From NCBI RefSeq assembly GCF_030580935.1, contig NZ_JAUQOM010000001.1, positions 496,001-560,000 on the forward strand: 64,000 nucleotides of DNA, written 5' to 3'. Under the pieces are notes generated by a model. The model worked only from the letters and a program-made list of their open reading frames with translations, was not told the origin of the DNA and made no database searches. Below, piece by piece: positions 36,266 through 45,401 of this stretch. Position 1 is the first letter of the stretch; each line of letters starts with the position of its first letter. Source of the DNA: Sphingobium cyanobacteriorum (GTDB lineage Bacteria; Pseudomonadota; Alphaproteobacteria; Sphingomonadales; Sphingomonadaceae). The position numbers were made by a program, and so were the translations under genes.

Positions 36266-37426
36266 TCAGGACAGGGCTGGCGACGGGTGGTTGTGATGGA
36301 CGGGTGCATCCACGAGCGATTCGAAGGCGCGCAGATAGCGATCGAGCGCGCGGTCGACGCCATGGTCGCGTACCGCCGCCGCCAACTGCGCGGCCTCCGC
36401 GGGCCGGGCAAGGGTCCGCTCGATCGCGCCGGCAAAGGCGGCAATGTCGCCCACCGGCGTCACCGGATGCTGTCCCGCCTCGGCCAGGATCGGGTGCATA
36501 TTGGGCGTGCTGTCGGTCGCCACCACCTGCGCGCCGCATGCCAGCGCCTCGATCAGGGTGGCGCACAGCCCTTCCCAGCGTGACGGCTGGAGCAACAGGG
36601 CGGCCTGCCCCATCAGCGCGGCGAGCCTTTCGGGATCGCCGACATAACCGGCAAAGTCGACCCGGTCGGCAATGCCCAGCACCGCGCACTGCCGCTCCAG
36701 ATCGGCCTGCAACGGTCCCTGCCCGGCAATGGTCAGCCGCCAGTCGAGATGCGGCAATCGCGCCAGCGCCGCGAGCGCCGTCGCCTGATCCTTCTGGGCG
36801 GCCAATCGCCCCACCATCAGCAGGCGATGCGGCGCGCCGGGCGCAGCAGGCCGCCGCGCCGCCCGCGCCTGCTCCATCGCGGCGGTCACGGTCGGCCGGG
36901 GCAGCAGGCGCACATCGCCGGACGACGCCAGCAGCGCGCGGTCATGTTCGCCCATGACGATGGTGAGGTCGCACAGCCGCGCGATCGTGCGGAATCTGGC
37001 AAGCCGCGCCCACGCGCCCGGCCCCTGCCGGCCGGGGCGCACGATCGGGTTGGAAATGCGGCCGACCGCTCTGGTGTCGCTGCCCAGCGCGGCCAGCGCG
37101 ACCAGCATGTTGCTCTGGTTGCCGGCGGAATAGAGAATGTCGGGCCGGTGCCGCCGCACCATCGCCGCCAGCACGGGAAAGTGCGTGATCATCGACAGGC
37201 GCCGATTGGCCGACGGCGCCGCCACGCGGCGCACCGTCAATCCCGGATCGATCAGATGGGCGGCAGGGCCATCGGTGCGCGCCATCCACAGTTCGACCGG
37301 CACCCCCCGCCGCCGCAGATGGTTGGCCAGGAGGATGGCGACGCGATCCAGTCCACCGTCGCCCGGCTCATACAGATAGACAGCCACCGAAAATGCACGC
37401 CCCGCCGGGCGGCGATACTGGAACAT
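36266..37426 (-). CDS. GT4-family glycosyltransferase
   Basis: GT-B fold glycosyltransferase of 386 residues. YLYEPGDGGLDRVAILLAN is the N-terminal acceptor-side loop. LLMVGRLAAQKDQATAL marks the start of the donor domain, and LLLQPSRWEGLCATLIEALACGAQVVATDS is the typical nucleotide-sugar binding block with its Glu residues (quoted in part). It likely transfers a hexose to a lipid-linked or protein substrate at the cytoplasmic membrane. It lies between the Tat-signal protein and the PqqD-kinase cassette on the same strand, 97 nt before the latter. Confidence 0.9.
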   Translation of the reverse strand: MFQYRRPAGRAFSVAVYLYEPGDGGLDRVAILLANHLRRRGVPVELWMARTDGPAAHLIDPGLTVRRVAAPSANRRLSMITHFPVLAAMVRRHRPDILYSAGNQSNMLVALAALGSDTRAVGRISNPIVRPGRQGPGAWARLARFRTIARLCDLTIVMGEHDRALLASSGDVRLLPRPTVTAAMEQARAARRPAAPGAPHRLLMVGRLAAQKDQATALAALARLPHLDWRLTIAGQGPLQADLERQCAVLGIADRVDFAGYVGDPERLAALMGQAALLLQPSRWEGLCATLIEALACGAQVVATDSTPNMHPILAEAGQHPVTPVGDIAAFAGAIERTLARPAEAAQLAAAVRDHGVDRALDRYLRAFESLVDAPVHHNHPSPALS

Positions 37427-37527
37427 GCGTTGACCTCGCCTGCGATCCGAACCCTTGCAGGCTCGACGGCGTCAACGCGACAGACCCGTATCCGTTCAAA
37501 TCGTTACGGATGCGGCCTGGAATGCCA

Positions 37528-37965
37528 TCAGCGCGGCATTTGAAGCGAGGCGTAGCAGGTGAAGCCGCTCGTCCCCCGCTGGAGCCGACGGATATAGTTC
37601 AGATAGGCCTGGTTCTGTTCATAGCTGGTGCCGGGCAAAGGCCGTCCACGCATAGCCTGTTTCACCTGTTCGCCCGTGAAACTGCGTCCGGTGCCGGGGA
37701 AGGCGCCCTGGGTGCCCGCCGGGACCAGTTGGCCGCTGGGCGCGATATAATTGCCGGCATGACCCTGATCGGGCACGGGAATGGTGCAGTTGAGCACGGA
37801 AGCGGCGGTATTGGCGAGCGCCGGGCGAATCGACACGATCGCCGACGCCGCAGCCGCCCCGCCCATCAGCAACTGACGGCGCGACGGGCTGTGCGGCATC
37901 GCTGCCTGCGATGTCGCATCCTGACCGGCTTGCGGGCCTGTGTGTTCGGGCGTCAGCTCGCTCAT
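37528..37965 (-). CDS. Small secreted protein with Tat-type signal, function unknown
   Basis: A 145-residue protein. A long polar N-terminus precedes SPSRRQLLMGG (twin Arg at 29-30), followed by an Ala-rich hydrophobic stretch and a probable cleavage site after ALA (residue 51). The mature part, about 94 residues, has two Cys (about 60 and 137), a Gly/Pro-rich middle, and a helical segment YEQNQAYLNYIRRLQ. No family was recognised. It is the first gene of the minus-strand locus with the glycosyltransferase and the PqqD/kinase/nucleotidyltransferase genes, and so is a candidate substrate of them. Confidence 0.75.
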   Translation of the reverse strand: MSELTPEHTGPQAGQDATSQAAMPHSPSRRQLLMGGAAAASAIVSIRPALANTAASVLNCTIPVPDQGHAGNYIAPSGQLVPAGTQGAFPGTGRSFTGEQVKQAMRGRPLPGTSYEQNQAYLNYIRRLQRGTSGFTCYASLQMPR

Positions 37966-38066
37966 CTTGTCCTTTTCCGCCTATCGCGCTTGCCAAAACG
38001 TAAAGATTGCACGCTATTGGATCAGAACAATCGCAGCAAATGCGCGACAAATCCAGCGCGGTAACC

Positions 38067-39350
38067 ATGAATCGACTGACAGCTTCGCAAATCACCGCCT
38101 CGCTCGCCATGCTGTTGCTCGGCACCGGCGGCGCCCTGATGCTGGGCGCATCGCCCATCGCCATCGCCCTGCCGATCCTGGCGGGGCTGATCGTTTTGCT
38201 GATCTGCGCCGATGGCGTCATCATCAGGCCGGAGCGACCGGCGGCGGCCGAAGCGACCGACCTGCTGGCCCACCCCGATTTCGCCAGCCTGCTGGAAGGG
38301 ATTTCCGACCCGCTGATGCTGGTGGAAAAAGGACGGATCATGCGCGCCAACCGGGCGGCGCAACGCCTGCTGGGCAGCCATATCGAGGGGGAGGATGCGC
38401 GCATCGCCATCCGCCATCCCGCCGCCGCAGAGCGCCTCGCCAGTTCCGCCCCGCTGGCCGAACCGATCATGATCGAACTGGTGGGGCTGGGCGCGCGCGA
38501 CCAGCGCTGGCAGATGCGGGTCGCGCCGGTCGGCGCGGTGGCGGACATGCGCCGGCTGGTCCATCTGGTCGACCATAGCGGCACCCATGCGGCCGAACGG
38601 ATGCGGGTCGATTTCGTCGCCAATGCCAGCCACGAACTGCGCACGCCGCTGGCCGGGATATTGGGCTTCATCGAAACGCTGGCCGACCCGGAACTGGGCA
38701 AGGATGACGATACCCGCAAGCGGTTCCTGACGATCATGGATCGCGAAGCACGGCGGATGCAGCGGCTGATCGACGACCTCATTTCGCTGAGCCGGATCGA
38801 GTCGGAAAAATACCGCCTGCCCGACGCGCGCGTCGACCTGTCCGAACTGACGGCCGAAGTGGTCGGCGTGTTCCGGTCCAGCCATGGCGACCGGGGCCGT
38901 GAAGTGGAGATGGAAATCGCGCCGCATCTGCCGGTGGTGCAGGGCGACCGCGCGCAATTGTCGCAGTTGCTCCACAATCTCATCGGCAATTCGGTCAAAT
39001 ATGGCCGTCCGGGCACGCCGATTCAGGTGACTTTGAACGAAGGACCGGGCGGCATGGCCAGGCTGGTCGTCGCGGACGAGGGCGAAGGCATCGGTCCCGA
39101 TCACCTGCCCCGCCTGACCGAACGATTCTATCGCGTCGATTCGGGTCGCAGCCGGGCGATGGGCGGCACCGGCCTGGGCCTGGCCATCGTCAAACATATT
39201 GTCGAGCGGCATCGCGGCCGCTTCGACATTGCCAGCACATTGGGCAAGGGCACGACGATCACCGTCCTGATCCCGCCACCGGCCGAAGAAAGCGCCGGCA
39301 GGGTCGACGAAAAAAAACGGCCTTCCGCGCTTTCCGGCACGGTGTCATAA
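38067..39350 (+). CDS. phoR: Phosphate regulon sensor histidine kinase
   Basis: Membrane histidine kinase of 427 residues that phosphorylates PhoB under phosphate starvation. Two membrane segments fill residues 8-50, followed by a PAS-like domain (about 65-175). The H-box is DFVANASHELRTPLAGI, and the ATPase domain has the N-box region, VVADEGEGIGPDHLPRL and GGTGLGLAIVKHIVERH. The ATG at 38067 gives a direct start before the first membrane helix. It leads the phoR-pstSCAB-phoU-phoB series, and its stop overlaps the Pho-box-like sequence of pstS. Confidence 0.93.
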   Translation: MNRLTASQITASLAMLLLGTGGALMLGASPIAIALPILAGLIVLLICADGVIIRPERPAAAEATDLLAHPDFASLLEGISDPLMLVEKGRIMRANRAAQRLLGSHIEGEDARIAIRHPAAAERLASSAPLAEPIMIELVGLGARDQRWQMRVAPVGAVADMRRLVHLVDHSGTHAAERMRVDFVANASHELRTPLAGILGFIETLADPELGKDDDTRKRFLTIMDREARRMQRLIDDLISLSRIESEKYRLPDARVDLSELTAEVVGVFRSSHGDRGREVEMEIAPHLPVVQGDRAQLSQLLHNLIGNSVKYGRPGTPIQVTLNEGPGGMARLVVADEGEGIGPDHLPRLTERFYRVDSGRSRAMGGTGLGLAIVKHIVERHRGRFDIASTLGKGTTITVLIPPPAEESAGRVDEKKRPSALSGTVS

Positions 39351-39374
39351 AAAGGAAACCTGACTGTCACAAAG
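39342..39374 (+). promoter_or_regulatory. Pho-box-like site upstream of pstS
   Basis: GTGTCATAAAA (39342-39352) and CTGTCACAAAG (39364-39374) lie exactly 22 bp apart, which is two 11-bp half-site periods of the PhoB direct repeat. The half-site between them is degenerate. It covers the phoR stop codon and ends 80 nt before the pstS start. Confidence 0.6.
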
Positions 39375-39454
39375 GCGCGATGGTCCGCGACTAGGGCGCT
39401 ACTCCAAGGGGGGCGGCGACTTGCGAATCGCGGCCTTGGATGATGGAGGTTTCC

Positions 39455-40507
39455 GTGAAGAAGTTCGCCCTGCTCGCCGCCACGACCGCGAGTGTTTTCA
39501 GCCTTGCCGCGTGCGGCGACCAGACCGGCGGTGCCGGTGCGACCCGCGACCAGATCCGCGCGGTCGGCTCGTCCACCGTCTATCCCTTCGCCACGGCGGT
39601 TGCTGAACTCTATGTGCAGGGCAATGCCGGCATGAAGTCGCCGATCATCGAATCGACCGGCACCGGCGGCGGCATGAAACTGTTCTGCATGGGCGTCGGT
39701 GCCCAGCATCCCGATATCGAAAATGCATCGCGCCGGATCAAGAAGTCCGAATTCGAACAGTGCCAGGCCAATGGTGTCAAGGACATCATCGAAATCCAGG
39801 TCGGTGTCGACGGCCTTGCCTTCGCCGAATCCAAAAAGGGACCGGGCCTGAAGCTGACCCCCAAGATCGTCTATGAAGCGCTGGCCGCCAATCCCTATGG
39901 CAAGGGCCCGAACAAGGCACAGACCTGGAAGGATGTGGACCCCAGCCTGCCCGCCATCGCGATTTCGGTTTTCGGCCCGCCGTCCACCAGCGGCACCCGC
40001 GATTCGCTGTCCGAACTGATCCTGGAAAAGGGCTGCCAGTCGGACGAGGCGATGAAGGCGCTCAAGGAAAAGAATGAGGACGAATATAAGGCGACCTGCA
40101 CCCGCGTCCGCGAGGACGGCAAATATGTCGATTCGGGCGAAAATGACAATCTGATCGTGCAGAAGCTGGGCGCCAACCCCAACGCGATCGGCGTGTTCGG
40201 CTACAGCTTCCTCGAAGAAAACAAGGATACGTTGAAGGACGTCACCATCAACGGCGTCGAGGCGACCTATGAAACCGTGTCGACCGGCAAATATCCCGGC
40301 GCGCGTCCGCTCTACATCTATGTGAAGAAAGCGCATATGCAGGCCATTCCGGGCCTCCAGAACTTCCTCAACACCTTCGCCGCCAACTGGAACCCCGATG
40401 GCGCGCTGACCAAGCGCGGCATGGTTGCGGCCCCTGAAGATGTGCGCAAGAAGAGCGCCGAAACGGTCAAGTCGCTGACCGTACTCGACGGCTCCGACCT
40501 CAAATAA
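39455..40507 (+). CDS. pstS: Phosphate ABC transporter substrate-binding lipoprotein
   Basis: Periplasmic phosphate receptor of 350 residues. A GTG start at 39455 with GGAGG 5-6 nt upstream was chosen, because it gives the signal KKFALLAATTASVFSLAAC, ending in the lipobox SLAAC. AVGSSTVYPF is the phosphate-loop motif, and GTGGGMKLFC and PSTSGTRDS are the other ligand contacts. An upstream ATG at 39440 lies before the ribosome-binding site and was rejected. It is the first gene of the transporter. Confidence 0.95.
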   Translation: MKKFALLAATTASVFSLAACGDQTGGAGATRDQIRAVGSSTVYPFATAVAELYVQGNAGMKSPIIESTGTGGGMKLFCMGVGAQHPDIENASRRIKKSEFEQCQANGVKDIIEIQVGVDGLAFAESKKGPGLKLTPKIVYEALAANPYGKGPNKAQTWKDVDPSLPAIAISVFGPPSTSGTRDSLSELILEKGCQSDEAMKALKEKNEDEYKATCTRVREDGKYVDSGENDNLIVQKLGANPNAIGVFGYSFLEENKDTLKDVTINGVEATYETVSTGKYPGARPLYIYVKKAHMQAIPGLQNFLNTFAANWNPDGALTKRGMVAAPEDVRKKSAETVKSLTVLDGSDLK

Positions 40508-40519
40508 GCGAAAGGCCCC

Positions 40520-41914
40520 ATGACCGGACCTGCCATCCTCCTGCTGCTCGCAGGCCTGGGCGCCATCGCCTGGGTCAGCGCCCGCACCCGCGCGCTACGG
40601 TTGCAGACCGTCGCGCGGGCCAGCGGGCGGCGCGACGCCGTTCACTCGCTGCCCGGCTATCATGGCTGGTATGTGGCGTTGTGGACGCTGATCCCGGCCG
40701 CGATTTTCCTGGCGGTCTGGGCCAATGTCGCGCCCGGCCTCGTCACCCAGAGCGTGCTGAGCGACCCGGCGGCGCAGAGCCTGCCCGCCGACGCTTTCTC
40801 ACGCGCGTCCGTGCTCGGCGAAGCGCGCGCGATCGCGACGGGAAGCCAGGCGGGGGCGTTCAACCCGCAGTCGCAGGCCCTGGTCGAGCCCTATCGCACC
40901 GCCACGACGAAATATGGCGTGGCCGGCGCAGTGCTGGCGCTGCTGCTGGCCTTTGCCGGCGGGGCCTATGCCTTCACCCGCGTCCGCCCCGATTTCCGGG
41001 CGCGCACGCGGGTCGAGCGGCTGGTCATGGGCACGCTGCTGGTCGCATCGCTGATCGCGATCATCACCACGCTGGGCATCGTCGCGTCGCTGTTGTGGGA
41101 AAGCTTCCGCTTCTTTTCGATGGTCAATCCCGTCGACTTCCTGTTCGGCCTGAAATGGTCGCCGCAATCGGCCGCCATGGGCTATGGCAATGAGGATGCG
41201 TTCGGCGCGGTGCCGCTCTTCTGGGGCACGATCTTCATCGGCGCGATCATCGCCATGGTCGTGGCCATTCCGCTGGGCCTGATGAGCGCCATCTACCTGA
41301 CCCAATATGCCAGCCCCACGGTGCGCAAATGGATGAAGCCGACGCTGGAGATGCTGGCTGGCGTTCCCACCGTCGTCTATGGCTATTTCGCCGCGCTGAC
41401 CATTGCCCCGGCGCTCCGCGACTTTGCCGTCGCCATCGGCATCCATGGCGCGTCGTCGGAAAGCGCGCTGGCCGCCGGCCTCGTCATGGGCGTGATGATC
41501 ATTCCCTTCGTCTCCTCCATGGCCGATGACAGCATCGCCGCCGTGCCGCAATCGATGCGCGACGGCAGCCTGGCGATGGGCGCGACCACCAGCGAGACGA
41601 TCCGCAAGGTGCTGATCCCCGCCGCGCTGCCCGGCGTGGTCGGCGGCGTGTTGCTGGCCGTCAGCCGCGCCATCGGTGAAACGATGATCGTGGTGATGGC
41701 CGCCGGCCTGGCCGCGAACCTGACCGCCAATCCCTTCGCCAGCGTGACGACGGTGACGACCCAGATCGTCCAGTTGCTGACCGGCGACCAGGAATTTGAC
41801 AGCGCCAAGACGCTGGCCGCCTTTGCGCTGGGCCTGGTGCTGTTCATCGTCACCCTGCTGCTCAACATCGTGGCCCTGCGGGTCGTGAAAAAATATCGCG
41901 AGGCTTACGAATGA
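40520..41914 (+). CDS. pstC: Phosphate ABC transporter permease PstC (long form)
   Basis: Inner-membrane channel subunit. It has 464 residues against roughly 320 in Escherichia coli, because an N-terminal extension adds a membrane segment, a periplasmic stretch and further helices (residues 1-165). The permease core contains LIPAALPGVVGGVLLAVSRAIGET with the EAA-type loop (quoted in part). The long form is usual in alphaproteobacteria. It lies 12 nt after pstS and overlaps pstA by 4 nt. Confidence 0.94.
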   Translation: MTGPAILLLLAGLGAIAWVSARTRALRLQTVARASGRRDAVHSLPGYHGWYVALWTLIPAAIFLAVWANVAPGLVTQSVLSDPAAQSLPADAFSRASVLGEARAIATGSQAGAFNPQSQALVEPYRTATTKYGVAGAVLALLLAFAGGAYAFTRVRPDFRARTRVERLVMGTLLVASLIAIITTLGIVASLLWESFRFFSMVNPVDFLFGLKWSPQSAAMGYGNEDAFGAVPLFWGTIFIGAIIAMVVAIPLGLMSAIYLTQYASPTVRKWMKPTLEMLAGVPTVVYGYFAALTIAPALRDFAVAIGIHGASSESALAAGLVMGVMIIPFVSSMADDSIAAVPQSMRDGSLAMGATTSETIRKVLIPAALPGVVGGVLLAVSRAIGETMIVVMAAGLAANLTANPFASVTTVTTQIVQLLTGDQEFDSAKTLAAFALGLVLFIVTLLLNIVALRVVKKYREAYE

Positions 41915-43167
41915 CCGGCGCCAGCGCCCCTGGGCGCAACCCTACCGACTGGAAATCGGATATCATGCGCAAGCGGATCGCCCGGCGTTACGCCGCCGAG
42001 CGCCGCTTCAAGGCCGCCGGCCTGTTCGCCGTGCTGCTGAGCGCTGCCTTCCTCGCCTTCCTGCTCATCACCATGATGGGCAATGGCCTGCGCGGTTTCA
42101 CCCGCACCGAAATCGCCCTGAAGGTCGATTTCCCGGCATCGCCCCTGCTGCTCGATCCGGGCACGATCACGGACGAGGCGCTGAACCAGGCGAACCTGCC
42201 GATGGTGACGGGGACGGTCGCGAAAAAGGCGCTGGGCGGGGACGCCGACGCGCTGCTGTCGCCTACCGCCTGGGTCAGCATTCGCGACGCGATCAAGGCC
42301 GATCCCGCGATATTGAGCCGCACCGAGACGATCAGCGTCCCAGCGTCCACCGCGATCGATCTGGCCAACAAGAGCGAGGGATCGCCGGAGGCCGAGGCAC
42401 AGGTCGCGCGCCTGAAGCAACAGGGCGTCCTGTCGACCGGCTTCAACTGGAGCTTCCTGTCGGCCAGCGACGGCACCGATCCGACCCAGGTTGGCATCTG
42501 GGGCGCGTTCAAGGGATCGTTGCTGACGATGCTGGTGACGCTGGCCCTGAGCTTTCCGATCGGCGTGGCGACCGCGCTCTATCTGGAGGAATATGCGCGC
42601 AAGAACTGGCTGACCGACATCATCGAAGTGTCGATCAACAATCTGGCCGCCGTTCCCTCGATCATCTTCGGCCTGCTTGGCCTGTCGATCTTCCTCAATT
42701 TCCTGAGCCTGCCGCGATCGGCGGCGCTGGTCGGCGGCATGACGCTGGCGCTGATGACGATGCCGGTCATCGTCATCGCCGGGCGCAACGCAATCAAGTC
42801 GGTGCCGCCAAGCATTCGCGACGCGGCGCTCGGCATCGGCGCTTCGCCGGTGCAGGTGGTGTTCCACCATGTCCTGCCGCTGGCCCTGCCCGGCATCCTG
42901 ACCGGCACCATCATCGGCATGGCGCGCGCGCTGGGCGAAACCGCGCCGCTGCTGATGATCGGGATGCGCGCCTTCATCGCCACCCCGCCGGGCGGCGTGA
43001 CCGATCCCGCCACCGTTCTGCCGGTGCAGATATTCCTGTGGTCGGACGAAGTATCCAAGGGCTTCGTCGAAAAGACTTCCGCCGCGATCATCGTTTTGCT
43101 GGCCTTCCTGCTCGCGATGAACGGCCTCGCCATCTACCTGCGCAACAAGTTTGAAACACGGTGGTAA
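41911..43167 (+). CDS. pstA: Phosphate ABC transporter permease PstA (long form)
   Basis: Second channel subunit, 418 residues, with a periplasmic insertion of about 130 residues between the first membrane helix and the permease core. [19 protein letters not shown] leads into [18 protein letters not shown], which is the coupling loop that contacts PstB, and the [13 protein letters not shown] motif follows. It overlaps pstC as ATGA and pstB as TAATG. Confidence 0.94.
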   Translation: MTGASAPGRNPTDWKSDIMRKRIARRYAAERRFKAAGLFAVLLSAAFLAFLLITMMGNGLRGFTRTEIALKVDFPASPLLLDPGTITDEALNQANLPMVTGTVAKKALGGDADALLSPTAWVSIRDAIKADPAILSRTETISVPASTAIDLANKSEGSPEAEAQVARLKQQGVLSTGFNWSFLSASDGTDPTQVGIWGAFKGSLLTMLVTLALSFPIGVATALYLEEYARKNWLTDIIEVSINNLAAVPSIIFGLLGLSIFLNFLSLPRSAALVGGMTLALMTMPVIVIAGRNAIKSVPPSIRDAALGIGASPVQVVFHHVLPLALPGILTGTIIGMARALGETAPLLMIGMRAFIATPPGGVTDPATVLPVQIFLWSDEVSKGFVEKTSAAIIVLLAFLLAMNGLAIYLRNKFETRW

Positions 43168-43964
43168 TGACACCCATGACAGAAGCACAAAACAGCCTGG
43201 CCATCGCCAATCCGAAGATGTCGGCGCGCGACGTCAAGGTATTTTACGGCGAAAAGCAGGCCATCAAGGGCGTGTCGATCGATGTCGACATGGACCATGT
43301 CACCGCCTTCATCGGCCCGTCGGGCTGCGGCAAGTCGACCTTCCTGCGGACGCTCAATCGCATGAACGACACGGTCGCGTCGGCGCGGGTCGAAGGCGAA
43401 ATCACGCTGGACGGCGAGAATATCTACGCATCATCCATGGACGTGGTGCAACTGCGCGCGCGGGTGGGCATGGTGTTCCAGAAACCCAATCCCTTCCCCA
43501 AGTCGATCTACGAAAATATCGCCTATGGCCCGCGCATCCACGGCCTGGCCGCGGCCAAGGCGGACCTGGACGTGGTCGTCGAAAAGTCGCTGCGCCGCGC
43601 CGGGCTGTGGGAAGAGGTCAAGGACCGGCTGCACGACAGCGGCACCGCCCTTTCAGGCGGGCAGCAGCAGCGACTGTGCATCGGCCGCGCGATCGCGGTG
43701 GAACCCGAAGTCATATTGATGGACGAGCCTTGCTCCGCGCTCGACCCGATCGCGACCGCCAAGATCGAGGAACTGATCCACGAACTGCGCGGCCGCTACG
43801 CCATCGTCATCGTCACGCACAACATGCAGCAGGCCGCGCGCGTGTCGCAACGGACCGCCTTTTTCCACCTGGGCGAACTGGTCGAATATGGCGTGACATC
43901 GGACATCTTCACCAATCCCCGCCAGGAGCGGACCAAGGACTATATCACCGGGCGCTACGGCTGA
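43167..43964 (+). CDS. pstB: Phosphate ABC transporter ATP-binding protein
   Basis: ATPase of the high-affinity phosphate importer, 265 residues. It has Walker [11 protein letters not shown]-loop [17 protein letters not shown], signature [14 protein letters not shown] and Walker [16 protein letters not shown] with the catalytic Glu, plus the switch His in VTHNMQQ. The ATG at 43167 overlaps the pstA stop; a second ATG nine bases on is possible. Confidence 0.97.
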   Translation: MTPMTEAQNSLAIANPKMSARDVKVFYGEKQAIKGVSIDVDMDHVTAFIGPSGCGKSTFLRTLNRMNDTVASARVEGEITLDGENIYASSMDVVQLRARVGMVFQKPNPFPKSIYENIAYGPRIHGLAAAKADLDVVVEKSLRRAGLWEEVKDRLHDSGTALSGGQQQRLCIGRAIAVEPEVILMDEPCSALDPIATAKIEELIHELRGRYAIVIVTHNMQQAARVSQRTAFFHLGELVEYGVTSDIFTNPRQERTKDYITGRYG

Positions 43965-43982
43965 TCCGGGGGAGAGACAGAC

Positions 43983-44678
43983 ATGGCAGAACATACGATC
44001 AAGGCCTTTGATCAGGAAATGGACACGCTGCGCGGATTGATCGCCGAAATGGGCGGTCGGGCGGAAGCGGCGATCGAAAATGCGATGCTGGCGCTGCAAC
44101 GCCAGGACAAGGTGCTGGCCGCCGAAGTCGTCGCCGCCGACAAGCGCATCGACGTGATCGAGGCGGAAGTCGAAAAGCTGGCGATCGAAATCATCGCCCT
44201 GCGCGCGCCGATGGCCAACGACCTGCGCGACGTGATCGCCGCGCTCAAGATCGTGAGCGTGATCGAACGCATTGGCGACTATGCCAAGAATATCGCCAAG
44301 CGCGTGCCGCTGATCGCGACCAACACGCGCATCCATGAACCCATTTCCCTGCTGCCCTCCATGGGGCAGGTCGCGGGCGAGATGGTGCATGACGTGCTCA
44401 ATGCCTTTGCCGCGCGCGACGCCGACCTTGCGCTGGCCGTGGTCGAGCGGGACACGGTGGTCGATGATTTCTACAATAGCGTGTTCCGCACGCTCGTCAC
44501 CTTCATGGTCGAAAATCCTAAGACGATCAGCGAGTGCGCGCATCTTCTGTTCATCGCCAAGAATATCGAGCGGATCGGCGACCATGCGACCAACGTCGCG
44601 GAAATGGTCTATTATGCCGCGACCGGCCAGACCCTGCCGGAGCGTGAGCGCGGCGCCGACATGCAGCCGGAGGACTAG
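43983..44678 (+). CDS. phoU: Phosphate signalling regulator PhoU
   Basis: Metal-binding helical-bundle protein that links the Pst transporter to PhoR and represses the regulon when phosphate is plentiful. Its two three-helix repeats are visible, with the repeated acidic E/D-x-x-x-D signatures at DNDLRDVIAALKIVSVIERIGDYAKNIAKR (quoted in part) and AHLLFIAKNIERIGDHATNVAE. It has 231 residues. GGGGGAG lies 7 nt before the ATG. It lies between pstB and phoB. Confidence 0.95.
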   Translation: MAEHTIKAFDQEMDTLRGLIAEMGGRAEAAIENAMLALQRQDKVLAAEVVAADKRIDVIEAEVEKLAIEIIALRAPMANDLRDVIAALKIVSVIERIGDYAKNIAKRVPLIATNTRIHEPISLLPSMGQVAGEMVHDVLNAFAARDADLALAVVERDTVVDDFYNSVFRTLVTFMVENPKTISECAHLLFIAKNIERIGDHATNVAEMVYYAATGQTLPERERGADMQPED

Positions 44679-44681
44679 ACC

Positions 44682-45383
44682 ATGGCACGAGCGAAAATGC
44701 TGCTGGTCGAGGATGACGCGGCCCTCGCCGAACTGCTGATCTGGCATTTCAAGCGTGAGGATTTCGAGGTCGCCCACACGGTCGACGGCGAAGAAGCGCT
44801 GCTGATGGCGCAGGAAAGCACGCCCGACATCGTGCTGCTCGACTGGATGGTCGAAAGCCTGTCGGGCATCGAGGTGTGCCGCCGGCTGCGCCGCATGAAC
44901 GGCACCGCCAATGTGCCGATCATCATGCTGACCGCGCGCGGCGAGGAAGAGGATCGCGTGCGCGGGCTGGAAACCGGCGCGGACGATTATGTGACCAAGC
45001 CCTTCTCCCCGCGCGAACTGGTGGCGCGGGTCGGCGCGGTATTGCGTCGCGTGCGCCCGGCACTGGCCGGCGAGACGCTGACCTTCGCCGATGTCGAGAT
45101 GGACACGGTCGGCCACAAGGTGCGCCGCAGCGGCCAGGTGATCCCGCTCGGCCCGACCGAGTTCCGCCTGCTCAAGCATTTCCTGGAGCATCCCGGCTGG
45201 GTCTTTTCGCGCGAACGGCTGCTCGACAGCGTATGGGGCCAGGACAGCGACATCGAACTGCGCACCGTGGACGTGCATATCCGCCGCCTGCGCAAGGCGA
45301 TCAATGGCGACGGGCAATATCAGGACATCATCCGCACCGTGCGATCGGCCGGCTATGCGCTGGATACCGAGGGTGTTGGCTAA
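44682..45383 (+). CDS. phoB: Phosphate regulon response regulator PhoB
   Basis: OmpR-type regulator of 233 residues. The receiver domain (1-120) has acidic residues EDDAAL and the phospho-Asp in IVLLDWMVE, then MLTARGEEED, and TKPFSP with the conserved Lys. The winged-helix domain (130-230) has GPTEFRLLKHFLEHPGWVFSRE and ELRTVDVHIRRLRKA. It binds Pho boxes such as the one before pstS. It is separated from its kinase phoR by the five transporter and phoU genes, an order typical of alphaproteobacteria. Confidence 0.96.
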   Translation: MARAKMLLVEDDAALAELLIWHFKREDFEVAHTVDGEEALLMAQESTPDIVLLDWMVESLSGIEVCRRLRRMNGTANVPIIMLTARGEEEDRVRGLETGADDYVTKPFSPRELVARVGAVLRRVRPALAGETLTFADVEMDTVGHKVRRSGQVIPLGPTEFRLLKHFLEHPGWVFSRERLLDSVWGQDSDIELRTVDVHIRRLRKAINGDGQYQDIIRTVRSAGYALDTEGVG

Positions 45384-45401
45384 ACCGGGGCGCGCGACGC
45401 C

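Noticed and set aside
43653..45317. Minus-strand open frame of about 550 codons
   Set aside because: Antisense to pstB, phoU and phoB; no domain.
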